Part shown: one piece after another, positions 31,514-40,597 of the stretch
How positions within the stretch are numbered: position 1 is the stretch's first letter
How the letters are laid out: every line of letters starts with the position of its first letter
The notes under the pieces: model-generated
Told to the model about the DNA's origin: nothing
The model's input: only the letters and a program-made list of their open reading frames with translations
The model's database searches: none
From: Pimelobacter sp.
Lineage (GTDB): Bacteria > Actinomycetota > Actinomycetes > Propionibacteriales > Nocardioidaceae
Reading direction: 5' to 3'
Assembly (NCBI GenBank): GCA_002698575.1
Contig: NZZG01000184.1
Location: 15,754 to 60,150 of the forward strand
Length of the DNA: 44,397 nt
Translations under genes and position numbers: made by a program

Positions 31514-32161
31514 GTGTCCCTGGCGGCCGTCCTGTGGGACATGGACGGCACCCTGGTCGACACCGAGCCCTACTGGATCGCCACGGAGTTCGAGCTGGCG
31601 GCGCAGTACGGCGCCACCTGGTCGGAGGAGCTCGCCCTGCAGCTGGTGGGCAACGACCTGCTGACCTCGGGCCGCTTCATCCAGCGGCAGATGGGCCTGC
31701 CGCTGACACCGGAGCAGATCGTCGAGCGCCTGCTCGACGGTGTCGTCGCCCGGGTGACGGAGTCGGTGCCGTGGCGTCCGGGAGCGCGTGAGCTCCTCGC
31801 CGACCTGCGGGCCGCCGGTGTGCCGTGCGCACTGGTGACGATGTCCTACGAGCGCTTCGCCGCCCCCATCCTCGCCGCACTGCCGGCCGGGTCGTTCCAG
31901 ACCGTGGTCACCGGAGACCGCGTCACCCACGGCAAGCCCCACCCCGAGCCCTACCTGAGCGCCGCCGCCGAGCTCGGGGTCCCCCCCGACGGCTGCCTGG
32001 CCATCGAGGACTCCGACACCGGCTGCCGCTCCGCGGAGCAGGCGGGGTGCACGGTGCTCGCCGTACCGCACCACGTGCCGGTCCCCAGCGGAGCCAGACG
32101 CGTGCTGCGGCCGACCCTGGCCGGCATGCGGGCGGACGGTCTCGAGGCCCTCCTGCTCTGA
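31514..32161 (+). CDS. HAD-superfamily hydrolase (phosphatase, subfamily IA)
   Basis: 215 residues from the GTG at 31514. Motif I is LWDMDGTLVD (nucleophile D9 and D11), motif II ALVTMSYE, motif III the Lys in HGKPHPEPY, and motif IV IEDSDTGCRSA. An alpha-helical cap lies between motifs I and II. It is a small-molecule phosphatase or phosphonatase type; substrate unknown. No Shine-Dalgarno and no -10 hexamer at the usual place are seen because the repeat element occupies the upstream region, so the gene may depend on metH transcription or on the element. Confidence 0.88.
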   Translation: MSLAAVLWDMDGTLVDTEPYWIATEFELAAQYGATWSEELALQLVGNDLLTSGRFIQRQMGLPLTPEQIVERLLDGVVARVTESVPWRPGARELLADLRAAGVPCALVTMSYERFAAPILAALPAGSFQTVVTGDRVTHGKPHPEPYLSAAAELGVPPDGCLAIEDSDTGCRSAEQAGCTVLAVPHHVPVPSGARRVLRPTLAGMRADGLEALLL

Positions 32162-32241
32162 GCCGGACCCCCGCCTGCCCGGCCCCGACCCCCGGTCCCC
32201 GAGCACGCCAGACCCTCCGCCGGGAGGTGCCACGGGCAGCA

Positions 32242-32372
32242 GGATCGGCGTCCCGGGCGCCGATCCGGAGCGAATCGTTGCACGATCGCGACCTGAGCCG
32301 GGGTGCCCGTGATGGCGCTCGCGAACCGGCGGCGGTACGTTGCCGCCACCAGGCCCTCGCTCGGAGAGGGCC
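32242..32372 (+). promoter_or_regulatory. Upstream region of the peptide ABC operon with stacked inverted repeats
   Basis: The 234-bp gap before the operon holds GGATCGGCG-N7-CGCCGATCC (32242-32266), ATCGT-TGC-ACGAT (32274-32286) and GGCCCTC-N7-GAGGGCC (32352-32372). The first may terminate the HAD transcript; the second resembles a small operator. No clear -35/-10 pair is visible. Confidence 0.4.
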
Positions 32373-32395
32373 ACTGACTCTCGAGGTGGCCGATC

Positions 32396-34033
32396 GTGAA
32401 TCGCCAGACCAGGTTGCTCTCCGCGTTGGGGACCGGCGTCCTGCTGACCGCACTCTCTGCCTGTGGTGGGGACGACGGCGGTTCGGCCGGCAATGCGAAC
32501 CCGGACAACGCCAACGCCCCGTCCGACGCCGGCAGCAGCCAGCCGTGGATCCTGGGCACCACCGACCCGATCGTGTCGACCGACCCGGCCGGCGCCTACG
32601 ACATCGGCTCGTGGAACCTCCAGTTCTCGATCTACGAGCAGCTGCTCACCATCCCGGCCGGTGGCGACACCCCGGCCGCCGATGCTGCGGAGTCGTGCGA
32701 GTACGACGACCCGTCCACGGTCACGTGCATCCTGCGAGCCGACAACAAGTTCTCCAACGGCAACGACCTGACCTCCTCGGACGTCAAGTTCTCCTTCGAG
32801 CGCAACATCGCGATCGCCAACCCCAACGGGGCCTCCTCGTTGCTCGGCTCGATCATCGACCCCGACTCCGAGACGCCTCAGCTGGCCGAGGGTGCGATCG
32901 AGACGCCCGACGACACGACCGTGGTCTTCAACCTCAACAAGCCCGACCTGACCTTCACCAAGGTGCTCAGCACCGCAGCCACGTCGATCGTCGACGAGGA
33001 GACCTTCCCGGCCGACGAGCTCATGGCCAGCGACCAGGTCGTCGGCTCCGGGCCGTACTCGCTGACGCAGTACATCGAGCAGCAGCAGGCCGTGCTGGAG
33101 GCCAACCCCGAGTACCTCGGCACCCGCTCCGGCAAGGCCAACCAGGTCATCGTCAAGCTCTACACCGACCCCAGCTCGCTGCGCTCCGACATCGGCACCT
33201 CGCAGGTCGACGTCGCCTGGCGCACGCTCAGCCCCACGGACCTCGCCGACCTCGGCAGCACCGATGGTCTCAGCGTTCTGGAGGGCGAGGGCTCGGAGTT
33301 CCGCTACTGGGTCTGGTACCTCAAGAACCCCAACCCCAAGCAGCTGGCCGTGCGCCAGGCCGCCGCGTCGCTGATGGACCGCGACGAGATCACCCAGGAC
33401 GCCTACGACGGCACCACGTCGCCGGCGTACTCGATCGTGCCTCCGGGCTTCGCGGGACAGAAGGAGTCGTTCAAGGAGGCCTACGGCGACGCCCCCGACC
33501 CGGCCGCCGCCGAGAAGCTGCTCGCCGACGCCGGTATCAAGACCCCGGTGCCGCTCACGCTGGCGTTCCCGCCGGACAAGTACGGCCCGAACTCCGTCGA
33601 CGAGGCCAACATCTTCGCCGCCCAGCTCAACGACAGCGGCCTGTTCGACGTCACCGTCGAGGACGACCAGTACGCCGAGTACCAGAACCTCTACCGTGAG
33701 GGCGCCTACGACCTGTACATGCTCGGCTGGTACCCCGACTTCCTGGACGCCGACAACTACCTGTCGCCGTTCATCCGCGACGGCGGCTTCTTCGCCAACG
33801 GCTACTCCGACGACGAGGTCAACGACCTGCTCGACGCCGAGCTGGGCGAGACCGATGAGACCGCGCGCGACGGCCAGGTCGAGGAGCTGCAGGACCTGGT
33901 CGCCCGTGACATCCCGGTGCTGCCGTCGTGGAACGGCAAGAACGTCGCCGTGGCCACCGAGGGCATGTCGGGCGTCGAGGACACCCTGGACGCGACGTAC
34001 ATCTTCCGGATCTGGGACATCTCCAAGGAGTGA
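32396..34033 (+). CDS. Peptide ABC transporter substrate-binding lipoprotein (DppA/OppA type)
   Basis: 545 residues, GTG start preceded by GAGGTGG at 6 nt. The signal ends in a lipobox, TALSAC, with C23 as the lipidated residue, followed by a Gly/Asn/Asp linker. The SBP_bac_5 fold is recognised from STDPAGAYDIGSW, FSNGNDLTSSDVKFSFER, VGSGPYSLTQY, NPKQLAVRQAAASLMDRDEI and LGWYPDFLDADNYLSPF. It captures oligopeptides outside the membrane and hands them to the permease encoded downstream. A strong stem-loop follows the gene inside the operon. Confidence 0.93.
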   Translation: MNRQTRLLSALGTGVLLTALSACGGDDGGSAGNANPDNANAPSDAGSSQPWILGTTDPIVSTDPAGAYDIGSWNLQFSIYEQLLTIPAGGDTPAADAAESCEYDDPSTVTCILRADNKFSNGNDLTSSDVKFSFERNIAIANPNGASSLLGSIIDPDSETPQLAEGAIETPDDTTVVFNLNKPDLTFTKVLSTAATSIVDEETFPADELMASDQVVGSGPYSLTQYIEQQQAVLEANPEYLGTRSGKANQVIVKLYTDPSSLRSDIGTSQVDVAWRTLSPTDLADLGSTDGLSVLEGEGSEFRYWVWYLKNPNPKQLAVRQAAASLMDRDEITQDAYDGTTSPAYSIVPPGFAGQKESFKEAYGDAPDPAAAEKLLADAGIKTPVPLTLAFPPDKYGPNSVDEANIFAAQLNDSGLFDVTVEDDQYAEYQNLYREGAYDLYMLGWYPDFLDADNYLSPFIRDGGFFANGYSDDEVNDLLDAELGETDETARDGQVEELQDLVARDIPVLPSWNGKNVAVATEGMSGVEDTLDATYIFRIWDISKE

Positions 34034-34048
34034 TCCCCGCTCGCTGGG

Positions 34049-34085
34049 GCAGCCGGGCCGGCCCATCGTTGGTCGGCCCGGCTGC
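34049..34085 (+). terminator. Intra-operon stem-loop between the binding protein and permease genes
   Basis: A 15-bp stem (34049-34063 with 34071-34085, one G-U) around CATCGTT, 15 bp after the binding-protein stop. It probably attenuates or protects the mRNA so that the binding protein is made in excess. Confidence 0.7.
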
Positions 34086-34150
34086 GTCCCGCGTCCGACC
34101 TCCGGTCGGACCCTGCGTCGTCAGGTCGTCTCGTCCTGGAGAGGAATCTC

Positions 34151-35185
34151 GTGGCTTCGTCCTCCGGCTCGCTGCCGCGCTACATAGCGCTGCGGGTCCT
34201 GCTCATCATCCCGTTGGTGTGGGTCCTGCTCACCGTGGTGTTCCTGCTGCTGCGCGTGGCACCCGGCGACCCGGTCAGCGCCACGGTGGGGGACAGGCTC
34301 TCCGAGGACGCCCTCGACGAGCGTCGTGCCGCGGCGGGCCTGGACCGACCGCTGGTCGTGCAGTACCTCGACTACCTCGGCAACGTCGCCCGCTTCGACT
34401 TCGGCAACACCTTCCGCACCGACACCCCGATCCTGAGCATCGTGCGCGACCAGGGTGGCGCCACGCTGACCCTGACGGTCGGCGCCTTCCTGATCGCCCT
34501 GCTGATCGGGATCCCCCTGGGGCGGCTGGCGGGACGCTTCCGCGACACGCCGGGTGACGTGGCGATCCGTGTGTACGGCGTGGTCAGCTACGCCGCCCCG
34601 CTCTTCTGGGTCGGCATCCTGCTGGTGGTCCTCGTCAACGCCGTCGCGCCGTCGTTCCCGACCAACGACATCGCCAGCCCCTTCACCAAGCTGGACTCCG
34701 AGGCCTACACCAAGACGCACATCCTGGTCGTCGACACCTTGCTGGCCGGGGACACCAGCGCCTTCCTCGACGTCCTGCAGCACCACCTGCTGCCCTGCCT
34801 GACCCTCGGGTTCCTGCTGTCGGGCGTCATCGTGCGACTCGTGCGGATCAACGTCATCCAGGCCCTGCAGGGCGACTACGTGGAGGCCGCGCGGGCGCGC
34901 GGCATCGGCGAGGGCCGCGTCGTGCGCAAGCACGCCTTCCGCAACGCCCTGGTGCCGGTGATCACCGTCGTCGGTCTCCAGGTCGCCCTGACCCTCTCCG
35001 GCGCCGTGCTGACCGAGAAGACCTTCAACTGGCCCGGCGTCGGGAGCGCCCTGGTGCGCTACATCGGCGAGCGCGACTACATCGCCGTCCAGGGCCTGGT
35101 CACCTTCTTCGCCGTCGTCGTGGTGTTCACCAGCTTGATCGTCGACGTGATCAACGCGCTGGTCGACCCGAGGGTGAGGTACTGA
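34151..35185 (+). CDS. Peptide ABC transporter permease (DppB type)
   Basis: 344 residues, GTG start with GAGAGGAA upstream. Six predicted membrane segments. The typical N-terminal segment of DppB proteins is IALRVLLIIPLVWVLLTVVF followed by PGDP. The cytoplasmic EAA loop reads YVEAARARGIGEGRVVRKHAF, where it contacts the ATPase. It pairs with the next permease; the stop overlaps the next ATG (TGATG). Confidence 0.94.
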   Translation: MASSSGSLPRYIALRVLLIIPLVWVLLTVVFLLLRVAPGDPVSATVGDRLSEDALDERRAAAGLDRPLVVQYLDYLGNVARFDFGNTFRTDTPILSIVRDQGGATLTLTVGAFLIALLIGIPLGRLAGRFRDTPGDVAIRVYGVVSYAAPLFWVGILLVVLVNAVAPSFPTNDIASPFTKLDSEAYTKTHILVVDTLLAGDTSAFLDVLQHHLLPCLTLGFLLSGVIVRLVRINVIQALQGDYVEAARARGIGEGRVVRKHAFRNALVPVITVVGLQVALTLSGAVLTEKTFNWPGVGSALVRYIGERDYIAVQGLVTFFAVVVVFTSLIVDVINALVDPRVRY

Positions 35186-36117
35186 TGAGAGGCCTGTGGC
35201 GCACGATCTGGGACACCAAGGGGGTGGCTCGCTGGGTCCTCGTCGGCGGCGTCCTGGTGACCCTGGTCTTCGTGGCCTTCGCCCTGCTGGCGCCGTGGAT
35301 CGCGCCGTACGGGTTCGCCCAGAACAACATCGACGGCACCAAGCTGCCCAAGCTCGCCGAGCCCGGTTCCGGCTACCTCTTCGGCACCAACGACCAGTTC
35401 TACGACGTCTTCTCCCGGGTCGTGTGGGGATCGCGGACCGCGCTGCAGGTGATCGCGCTCTCGGTGGTCTTCGCCGGCATCATCGGCGTGCCCCTGGGAC
35501 TGGTGTCGGGGTTCCTCGGCGGCTGGGTCGACCGGCTGCTCGTCTTCGTCATGGACGCGGTGTACTCCTTCCCCGCCCTGCTGCTCGCGATCGTCTTCTC
35601 GTTCCTGCTCAACGACAAGGTGGGTGGGGGCGTGATCCCCGCGGCCCTGTCGCTCACCGCGATCTACATCCCCCAGTACTTCCGGGTCGTGCGCAACACC
35701 ACCGTCGCCGCGCGCGAGGCGACCTACGTCGAGGCTGCCCGCGCAATCGGCGCCGGACCGTTCACGATCATGCGCAAGTACCTGTTCAACAACGTCGTGC
35801 AGTCGGTGCCGGTCGTGGCGACGCTGAACGCCGCGGATGCACTGGGGACCCTGGCGGCCCTGGGGTTCCTCGGTCTCGGTATCCAACCGACCGAGGCGGC
35901 CGAGTGGGGCTACGACATCAGCCGCGGCCTCGACGACGCGCAGTCGGGGGTCTGGTGGCCCGCGTTCTTCCCGGCGATGGCGATCATCCTGCTCATCACC
36001 TCGCTCACCTTCGTCGGGGAAGGTCTCAACGAGACGGTCAACCCGGCACTGCGTCGACGTCGGCACCGGCCCTTCCGCTTCCCCCAGCGCGACTCTGCCC
36101 AGGAGGTCTCCTCGTGA
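35185..36117 (+). CDS. Peptide ABC transporter permease (DppC type)
   Basis: 310 residues. It has the N-terminal segment and periplasmic loop of DppC proteins ([19 protein letters not shown]) and the EAA loop [22 protein letters not shown]. It forms the membrane channel with the upstream permease. The 3' end carries AGGAGG as the ribosome-binding site of the ATPase gene, whose GTG overlaps its stop. Confidence 0.94.
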   Translation: MRGLWRTIWDTKGVARWVLVGGVLVTLVFVAFALLAPWIAPYGFAQNNIDGTKLPKLAEPGSGYLFGTNDQFYDVFSRVVWGSRTALQVIALSVVFAGIIGVPLGLVSGFLGGWVDRLLVFVMDAVYSFPALLLAIVFSFLLNDKVGGGVIPAALSLTAIYIPQYFRVVRNTTVAAREATYVEAARAIGAGPFTIMRKYLFNNVVQSVPVVATLNAADALGTLAALGFLGLGIQPTEAAEWGYDISRGLDDAQSGVWWPAFFPAMAIILLITSLTFVGEGLNETVNPALRRRRHRPFRFPQRDSAQEVSS

Positions 36118-37190
36118 ACATCGATCTGGTCGAGGGTCGCGACGGCGAGGCGAGCGCGCCCGGTGAGCCCGTCCTGGAGGCCGAGGACCTCCGGGTCTGG
36201 TACTCGGGTCCGAGCGGGCCCGTGCGCGCAGTCGACGGCGTCTCGTTCAGCCTGCGGCCCGGGGAGATCCTCGGGCTCGTGGGGGAGTCGGGCTGCGGCA
36301 AGTCCACCCTCGGGCGAGGTCTGCTCGGGCTCCTGCCGGACGGAGCGGCTCGGGACGGGGTGCTGAACTTCCGGGGCACGGACCTGCTCTCGCTCAAGGC
36401 CAAGCAGGCCTACGCCCTGCGCGGCGGGTCCCTGGGGATGATCTTCCAGGAGCCGCTGACCCGACTGAACCCGCTGATGCGCATCTCCGAGCACTTCGCC
36501 GAGACCCTGAAGGTGCACGAGAAGGGCATCTCCAAGGCCGAGATCGAGAGGCGCTCGCTGGAGGCACTGCGGGTGATGGGGATCCCGCCCACCCGCCTGC
36601 GCGCCTACCCCCACGAGTTCTCCGGCGGCATGCGGCAGCGACTGATGATCGGGCTCACGCTGGTGCTGCGTCCGGCGTTCGTCGTCGCCGACGAGCCGAC
36701 GACCGCGCTCGACGTCCTGGTCGAGGCGCAGATCATCCGGATCCTGCACGACCTGCGGGCGACGTACGACACCTCGTTGCTCCTCATCACCCACAACCTC
36801 GGGATCATCGCCGAGGCCTGCGACCGGGTCGCGGTCATGTACGCCGGGAAGATCGTCGAAATCGGGGACGCCCGCGAGGTGTTCACCCGACCGCGCCACT
36901 CCTACACCCGCGAGCTGCTGCGCTCGACGATCTCCCTGTCCACCACCGGCCTGAACTACATCGAGGGTGCGCCACCGGACCTGACCGATCCACCGTCCGG
37001 CTGTCACTTCCACCCGCGGTGTCCTGACGCGATGGCGATCTGCGCGCAGCGCGAGCCCGCGGTGCGCACCACCGACGCCGGCAGCCGGGTCGCCTGCTGG
37101 GACGCCGATCGTCGCGACGGCCTGGCCCTGTCCGAGGCGGAGTCCGCTCCGCTCGAGCGTGAGGAGATCGCCGTTGCCGACGAAGCCTGA
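36114..37190 (+). CDS. Peptide ABC transporter ATP-binding protein (DppD type)
   Basis: 358 residues from the GTG at 36114 with AGGAGG 7 nt upstream. Walker [10 protein letters not shown] (57-65), ABC signature FSGGMRQRL, Walker [12 protein letters not shown] and the H-loop LLITHNL. The C-terminal oligopeptide-specific extension contains [14 protein letters not shown], whose cysteines commonly hold an iron-sulfur cluster in DppD proteins. It energises uptake with the next gene product. Confidence 0.94.
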   Translation: MNIDLVEGRDGEASAPGEPVLEAEDLRVWYSGPSGPVRAVDGVSFSLRPGEILGLVGESGCGKSTLGRGLLGLLPDGAARDGVLNFRGTDLLSLKAKQAYALRGGSLGMIFQEPLTRLNPLMRISEHFAETLKVHEKGISKAEIERRSLEALRVMGIPPTRLRAYPHEFSGGMRQRLMIGLTLVLRPAFVVADEPTTALDVLVEAQIIRILHDLRATYDTSLLLITHNLGIIAEACDRVAVMYAGKIVEIGDAREVFTRPRHSYTRELLRSTISLSTTGLNYIEGAPPDLTDPPSGCHFHPRCPDAMAICAQREPAVRTTDAGSRVACWDADRRDGLALSEAESAPLEREEIAVADEA

Positions 37191-38499
37191 GGAGGGCCAC
37201 CCTCCCTCCACGACGAGCCAGCGGCCGGCGGTCATCCGGACCGACCGCCTGGAGGTCCACTACCAGCTCCAGGGCGGAGCCCTGTCGAGGCTTCTCGGCC
37301 TCCCGACCCGGACGGTCAAGGCCCTCGACGGGGTGAGCGTGACCCTGCACCGGGGCGAGGTCCTGGGCGTCGTGGGCGAGTCCGGCAGCGGCAAGACCAC
37401 GCTCGGGCGCGCCCTGCTGGGCCTGGCTCCCACCACCGCGGGGTCGATCACCTACCACTCACCGGAGGGGGAGCGGCTGGTCTCACAGATGCGCGGGCGC
37501 GAGCTGCGGCGGTTGCGGACCGACCTGCAGATGGTGTTCCAGGACCCGAGCGCGGCGCTGAACCCGTCGATGACCATCGCCGAGGCAGTCGGTCACCCCC
37601 TGGTGATCCACCGGGTCGCCTCGGGCGAGGAGCTGACCCGTCGGGTGCATGCCGCCCTCGAGCGCGTGGGGTTGGCGCCGGTGGAGCGGTTCGCCTCGAA
37701 GTACCCCTCGGACCTCTCGGGGGGCCAGAAGCAGCGAGCGGTCATCGCGCGCGCCATCATCCTCGAGCCCGACGTCCTGGTGGCCGACGAGCCGGTCTCC
37801 ATGCTGGACATGAGCGTGCGGGCGAAGATCCTGCAGCTGATGCTGGACCTCAAGTCCGACCTGGGACTGACGTATCTCTACATCACCCACGACCTGGCCA
37901 GTGCCAAGTTCTTCTGCGACCGGATCGCGATCATGTACCTGGGGCGGGTCGTGGAGATCGGGCCGACCGCGGAGATCTTCGCCAACCCGCGCCATCCCTA
38001 CACCAAGGCCCTGCTGAAGGCGATCCCCGAGCCCGATCCGACGCGGATGGTGCCGCGGGACCTTCCCCGGGGTGAGATCCCGGATGCCGCGGAGCCGCCG
38101 CTGGGGTGCTCGTTCCACCCGCGGTGCCCGGAGGCGGTCGCCGCCTGCGGGTGGGAGTCACGCGACCTGCGCACCCTGCTGGAGGAGCACTGGACCCGGG
38201 GCGAGGGCGTCGACTTCGACGCCGAACGTCGCCTCGTCGGTGACCTGGACCGACTCGACGAGCCGCGGACCGACGTGCGGTTGCGCGTCGCCGATGCCGA
38301 CGCCGCGGTCGAGCTGCTGGAGCGGATCCGCGCGGAGGAGCCCGACGAGCCGCTCTGGTCGGGCGTCGAGACGCTCGAGGCCGCAGGGGCAGACCTCCGC
38401 GTGGGGTTCGCCGAGGGCACCGACCCCGCGTTGCGTCGGGCGGGTGGCGTCGACGTGGCGTGCGTGCTCTACCCCGGCACGGACTCCGATTCGGACTGA
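37174..38499 (+). CDS. Peptide ABC transporter ATP-binding protein (DppF type)
   Basis: About 441 residues from the TTG at 37174, chosen for GAGGAG 7 nt upstream; the GTG at 37159 is an alternative. It overlaps the DppD gene. Walker A GESGSGKTT, signature LSGGQKQRA, Walker B VLVADEPVSMLD and H-loop LYITHDL, then the C-terminal FHPRCPEAVAAC. After the usual end, about 110 acidic residues follow with no motif I recognise, longer than typical DppF. The 3' end overlaps the nuclease gene on the other strand inside an 18-bp tandem repeat. Confidence 0.92.
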   Translation: MPTKPEEGHPPSTTSQRPAVIRTDRLEVHYQLQGGALSRLLGLPTRTVKALDGVSVTLHRGEVLGVVGESGSGKTTLGRALLGLAPTTAGSITYHSPEGERLVSQMRGRELRRLRTDLQMVFQDPSAALNPSMTIAEAVGHPLVIHRVASGEELTRRVHAALERVGLAPVERFASKYPSDLSGGQKQRAVIARAIILEPDVLVADEPVSMLDMSVRAKILQLMLDLKSDLGLTYLYITHDLASAKFFCDRIAIMYLGRVVEIGPTAEIFANPRHPYTKALLKAIPEPDPTRMVPRDLPRGEIPDAAEPPLGCSFHPRCPEAVAACGWESRDLRTLLEEHWTRGEGVDFDAERRLVGDLDRLDEPRTDVRLRVADADAAVELLERIRAEEPDEPLWSGVETLEAAGADLRVGFAEGTDPALRRAGGVDVACVLYPGTDSDSD

Positions 38500-39359
38500 G
38501 ACTCCGGGTCGGACTGAGACTCCGGGTCGGACCGAGGCAGCGGCGGCGGCATGCCCCCGAACTCCGGGCACAGCGCCTGGTGGGCGCACCAGTCGCACAG
38601 CCGGCTGCGTCGCGGCTGCCACTCACCCTCCTCGCGTGCCTCCTCGATCGCGCGCCACACCGCCTCCACCTTGCGCTCGGTGGCGAGCAGGTCCTGCACG
38701 TCGGGGGCGTAGCGCAGGATCTCACCGTTGCCGAGGTAGACCAGCTGGAGCATCGACGGCACGACGCCGCGCATCCGCCACAGCACCAGGCCGTAGAACT
38801 TGAGCTGGAAGAGGGCCGTGGCCTCGAACCCCTCGCGGGGGGAACGGCCGGTCTTGTAGTCGACGATCCGGATCGCACCGTCGGGGGCGACGTCGACCCG
38901 GTCGACGATGCCGCGCAGCAGGATGCGCGAGGACAGCACGGACTCGACGTACAGCTCGCGCTCGGCGGGCTCGAGGCGTCGCGGGTCCTCGAGGTCGAAG
39001 TAGGTGCGCAGGACCTGCTGGCACGACTCCAGCCACGCGGCCAGGTCGGGACCGTCGCCCTCGAACAGCGCCATCACCTCGGGGGCCGCCTCGACCAGCG
39101 CCTGCCACGTCGGGGCGAGGAGGTCGGCGGCCCGGCGCGGCGTGCGCGCGGCGGCCGGGACGTCGAAGAGGTCCTCGAGCACCTTGTGCACCACCGTGCC
39201 GCGCAGCGCGTCCGGGGAGGTCGGCTCGGGGAGCCGGTCGATGGTGCGGAAGCGGTAGAGCAGCGGGCACCGCAGGAAGTCGCCGGCGCGACTGGGCGAG
39301 AGACTCCCGATCACGGCGGTCCCGTCGACCTCGATGCTCGGCGCCACCGGACTCGTCAT
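38469..39359 (-). CDS. RecB-like PD-(D/E)XK nuclease with predicted Fe-S cluster
   Basis: 296 residues, ATG at 39359. Nuclease motifs: GTVVHKVLEDLF (His), GIVDRVDVAPDG and IRIVDYKTG (the D and K of the active site), then QLKFYGLVLWR. C31 in FLRCPLLYRF and the C-terminal C255-C258-C264 match the four-Cys 4Fe-4S pattern of AddB/Cas4-type nucleases. There is no helicase domain, so it acts alone or with a partner elsewhere. The tail is a Ser/Glu/Asp/Pro repeat (SDPESQ units) encoded by an 18-bp tandem repeat. The start has TAGGCT 6 nt upstream. Confidence 0.9.
   Translation of the reverse strand: MTSPVAPSIEVDGTAVIGSLSPSRAGDFLRCPLLYRFRTIDRLPEPTSPDALRGTVVHKVLEDLFDVPAAARTPRRAADLLAPTWQALVEAAPEVMALFEGDGPDLAAWLESCQQVLRTYFDLEDPRRLEPAERELYVESVLSSRILLRGIVDRVDVAPDGAIRIVDYKTGRSPREGFEATALFQLKFYGLVLWRMRGVVPSMLQLVYLGNGEILRYAPDVQDLLATERKVEAVWRAIEEAREEGEWQPRRSRLCDWCAHQALCPEFGGMPPPLPRSDPESQSDPESQSESESVPG
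38483..38536. repeat. 18-bp tandem repeat at the convergent gene ends
   Basis: Three units of ACTCCGGGTCGGACTGAG (the first with two differences, the last with one). They encode the acidic tail of the nuclease on the minus strand and the last residues and stop of the DppF-type gene on the plus strand. Confidence 0.9.
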
Positions 39360-39365
39360 GGCGCC

Positions 39366-39371
39366 AGCCTA
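39366..39371 (-). promoter_or_regulatory. -10 hexamer of the nuclease gene
   Basis: Minus-strand TAGGCT, 6 nt before the ATG at 39359. Confidence 0.5.
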
Positions 39372-39414
39372 GGCCTCGGCGCCGACGTTGCACGGGTGGC
39401 TGCGACCGGGTCGG

Positions 39415-39420
39415 TAGGCT
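39415..39420 (+). promoter_or_regulatory. -10 hexamer of the M50 protease gene
   Basis: TAGGCT, 6 nt before the ATG at 39427. It is 43 bp from the divergent -10 of the nuclease gene. Confidence 0.5.
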
Positions 39421-39426
39421 CCTGGC

Positions 39427-40560
39427 ATGTCGTCGTCGCCGCGCCGCGCGGTGCGGACTCCCGGCGCGTTCCCCGTCGGGTCCGTGGTGGGCGTGCCGGT
39501 GCGCGTCTCCGCGACGACCCTCGTCCTCGTCGCCGTGCTGACCTTCGCGCTGGTGCCACGGCTGCGTGACGAGAGCCCCGGGCTGGGGCCGGCGGTGTGG
39601 CTGGTCGGTGCCGGCATCGGTGTCCTGGTCTACCTCGCGGTGCTGATGCACGAGCTCGCCCACGCCGTGCTGGCCCGACGTCACGGCCACGGCGTGGACT
39701 CGATCACCCTGAGCCTGATCGGTGGGCGCACGGCCGTCGAGGGGGAGGCAGCGAGCCCGGGGGAGGAGTTCGCCACCGCCCTCGTGGGACCCCTCGCCTC
39801 GCTCGTGCTGGGCGCCACCGCACTGGGCCTGCGGCTGCTGCTCGGGGACGGAGCCCTCGCGGTGGCACTCGAGGTGATCGTGTTCGCCAACCTGGTCCTG
39901 GGGCTGCTGGACCTCGTGCCCGCGCCGCCGATGGATGGCGGGCGACTGGTCAAGGCGGTGGCCTGGCGGGTGACCGGGTCACCGCGACGCGGCGCGGTCG
40001 TCTCGGCGTACGGCGGACGGGTCGTCGCCGTCGTCGTCCTCCTCCTGACGCTGCTGGTGGTGCCGCGCCTGCAGGGGGAGTCGTCGATCACCGACACGGT
40101 CCTCGGCGTCGCCATCGCGCTGCTGCTGTGGACGATGGCCACCAACGAGCTCACGGTGGCTCGGTTGCGGCTGCAGGTCGGCGGCGTCGTGGTGCGCGAC
40201 CTGGCCCGTCGAACCCTGATCGTCCCGCTCGACCTGCCGCTCGCCGAGGCGATCCGCCGTGCCGCCGAGGCGGACGCGCCCGGACTCGTCACGGCCGACT
40301 CCCACGGGACGATCATGGGCGTCGTGCCCGATGCCGCTCTCGCCCGGGTGCCCCAGGAACGCCGACCGTGGATCGCGACCTCCGAGGTCGCCCGTCCAGT
40401 CGAGCAGCAGCACCGGCTACCCGCCGACATCAGCGGCGATGAGCTGCTGAGCGCCATCAACCGAGCCCCCGTCGCCGAGTACCTGCTCCTCGACCCGGGC
40501 GGCGCCCTGGTGGGCGTGCTGTCGCTGAGCGACCTCGACCGTGCGGTGCGCGGCCGCTGA
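39427..40560 (+). CDS. Site-2 protease family membrane metalloprotease (M50) with C-terminal CBS region
   Basis: 377 residues. About six hydrophobic segments; zinc site HELAH at 75-79 and D170 in PAPPMDGGRL. Residues about 245-377 are soluble and CBS-like (LPLAEAIRRAAEADAPGLVTADS...MGVVPDAAL, ending LVGVLSLSDLDRAVRG). It probably cleaves membrane-embedded substrates under control of an adenylate ligand. The same neighbour is found upstream of trmI and the proteasome ATPase in other actinobacteria, so a proteolysis-related role is plausible but unproven. Confidence 0.9.
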   Translation: MSSSPRRAVRTPGAFPVGSVVGVPVRVSATTLVLVAVLTFALVPRLRDESPGLGPAVWLVGAGIGVLVYLAVLMHELAHAVLARRHGHGVDSITLSLIGGRTAVEGEAASPGEEFATALVGPLASLVLGATALGLRLLLGDGALAVALEVIVFANLVLGLLDLVPAPPMDGGRLVKAVAWRVTGSPRRGAVVSAYGGRVVAVVVLLLTLLVVPRLQGESSITDTVLGVAIALLLWTMATNELTVARLRLQVGGVVVRDLARRTLIVPLDLPLAEAIRRAAEADAPGLVTADSHGTIMGVVPDAALARVPQERRPWIATSEVARPVEQQHRLPADISGDELLSAINRAPVAEYLLLDPGGALVGVLSLSDLDRAVRGR

Positions 40561-40585
40561 TCCGTCCCGCGCACCCGCGCTCCGG

Positions 40586-40591
40586 TACGGT
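40586..40591 (+). promoter_or_regulatory. -10 hexamer of trmI
   Basis: TACGGT, 6 nt before the GTG at 40598. Confidence 0.5.
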
Positions 40592-40597
40592 GCCGCC

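Noticed and set aside
32396..38499. The peptide ABC operon as part of the peptide circuit
   Set aside because: It is 19 kb from the peptide genes and such importers are common, so I record it as compatible context only.
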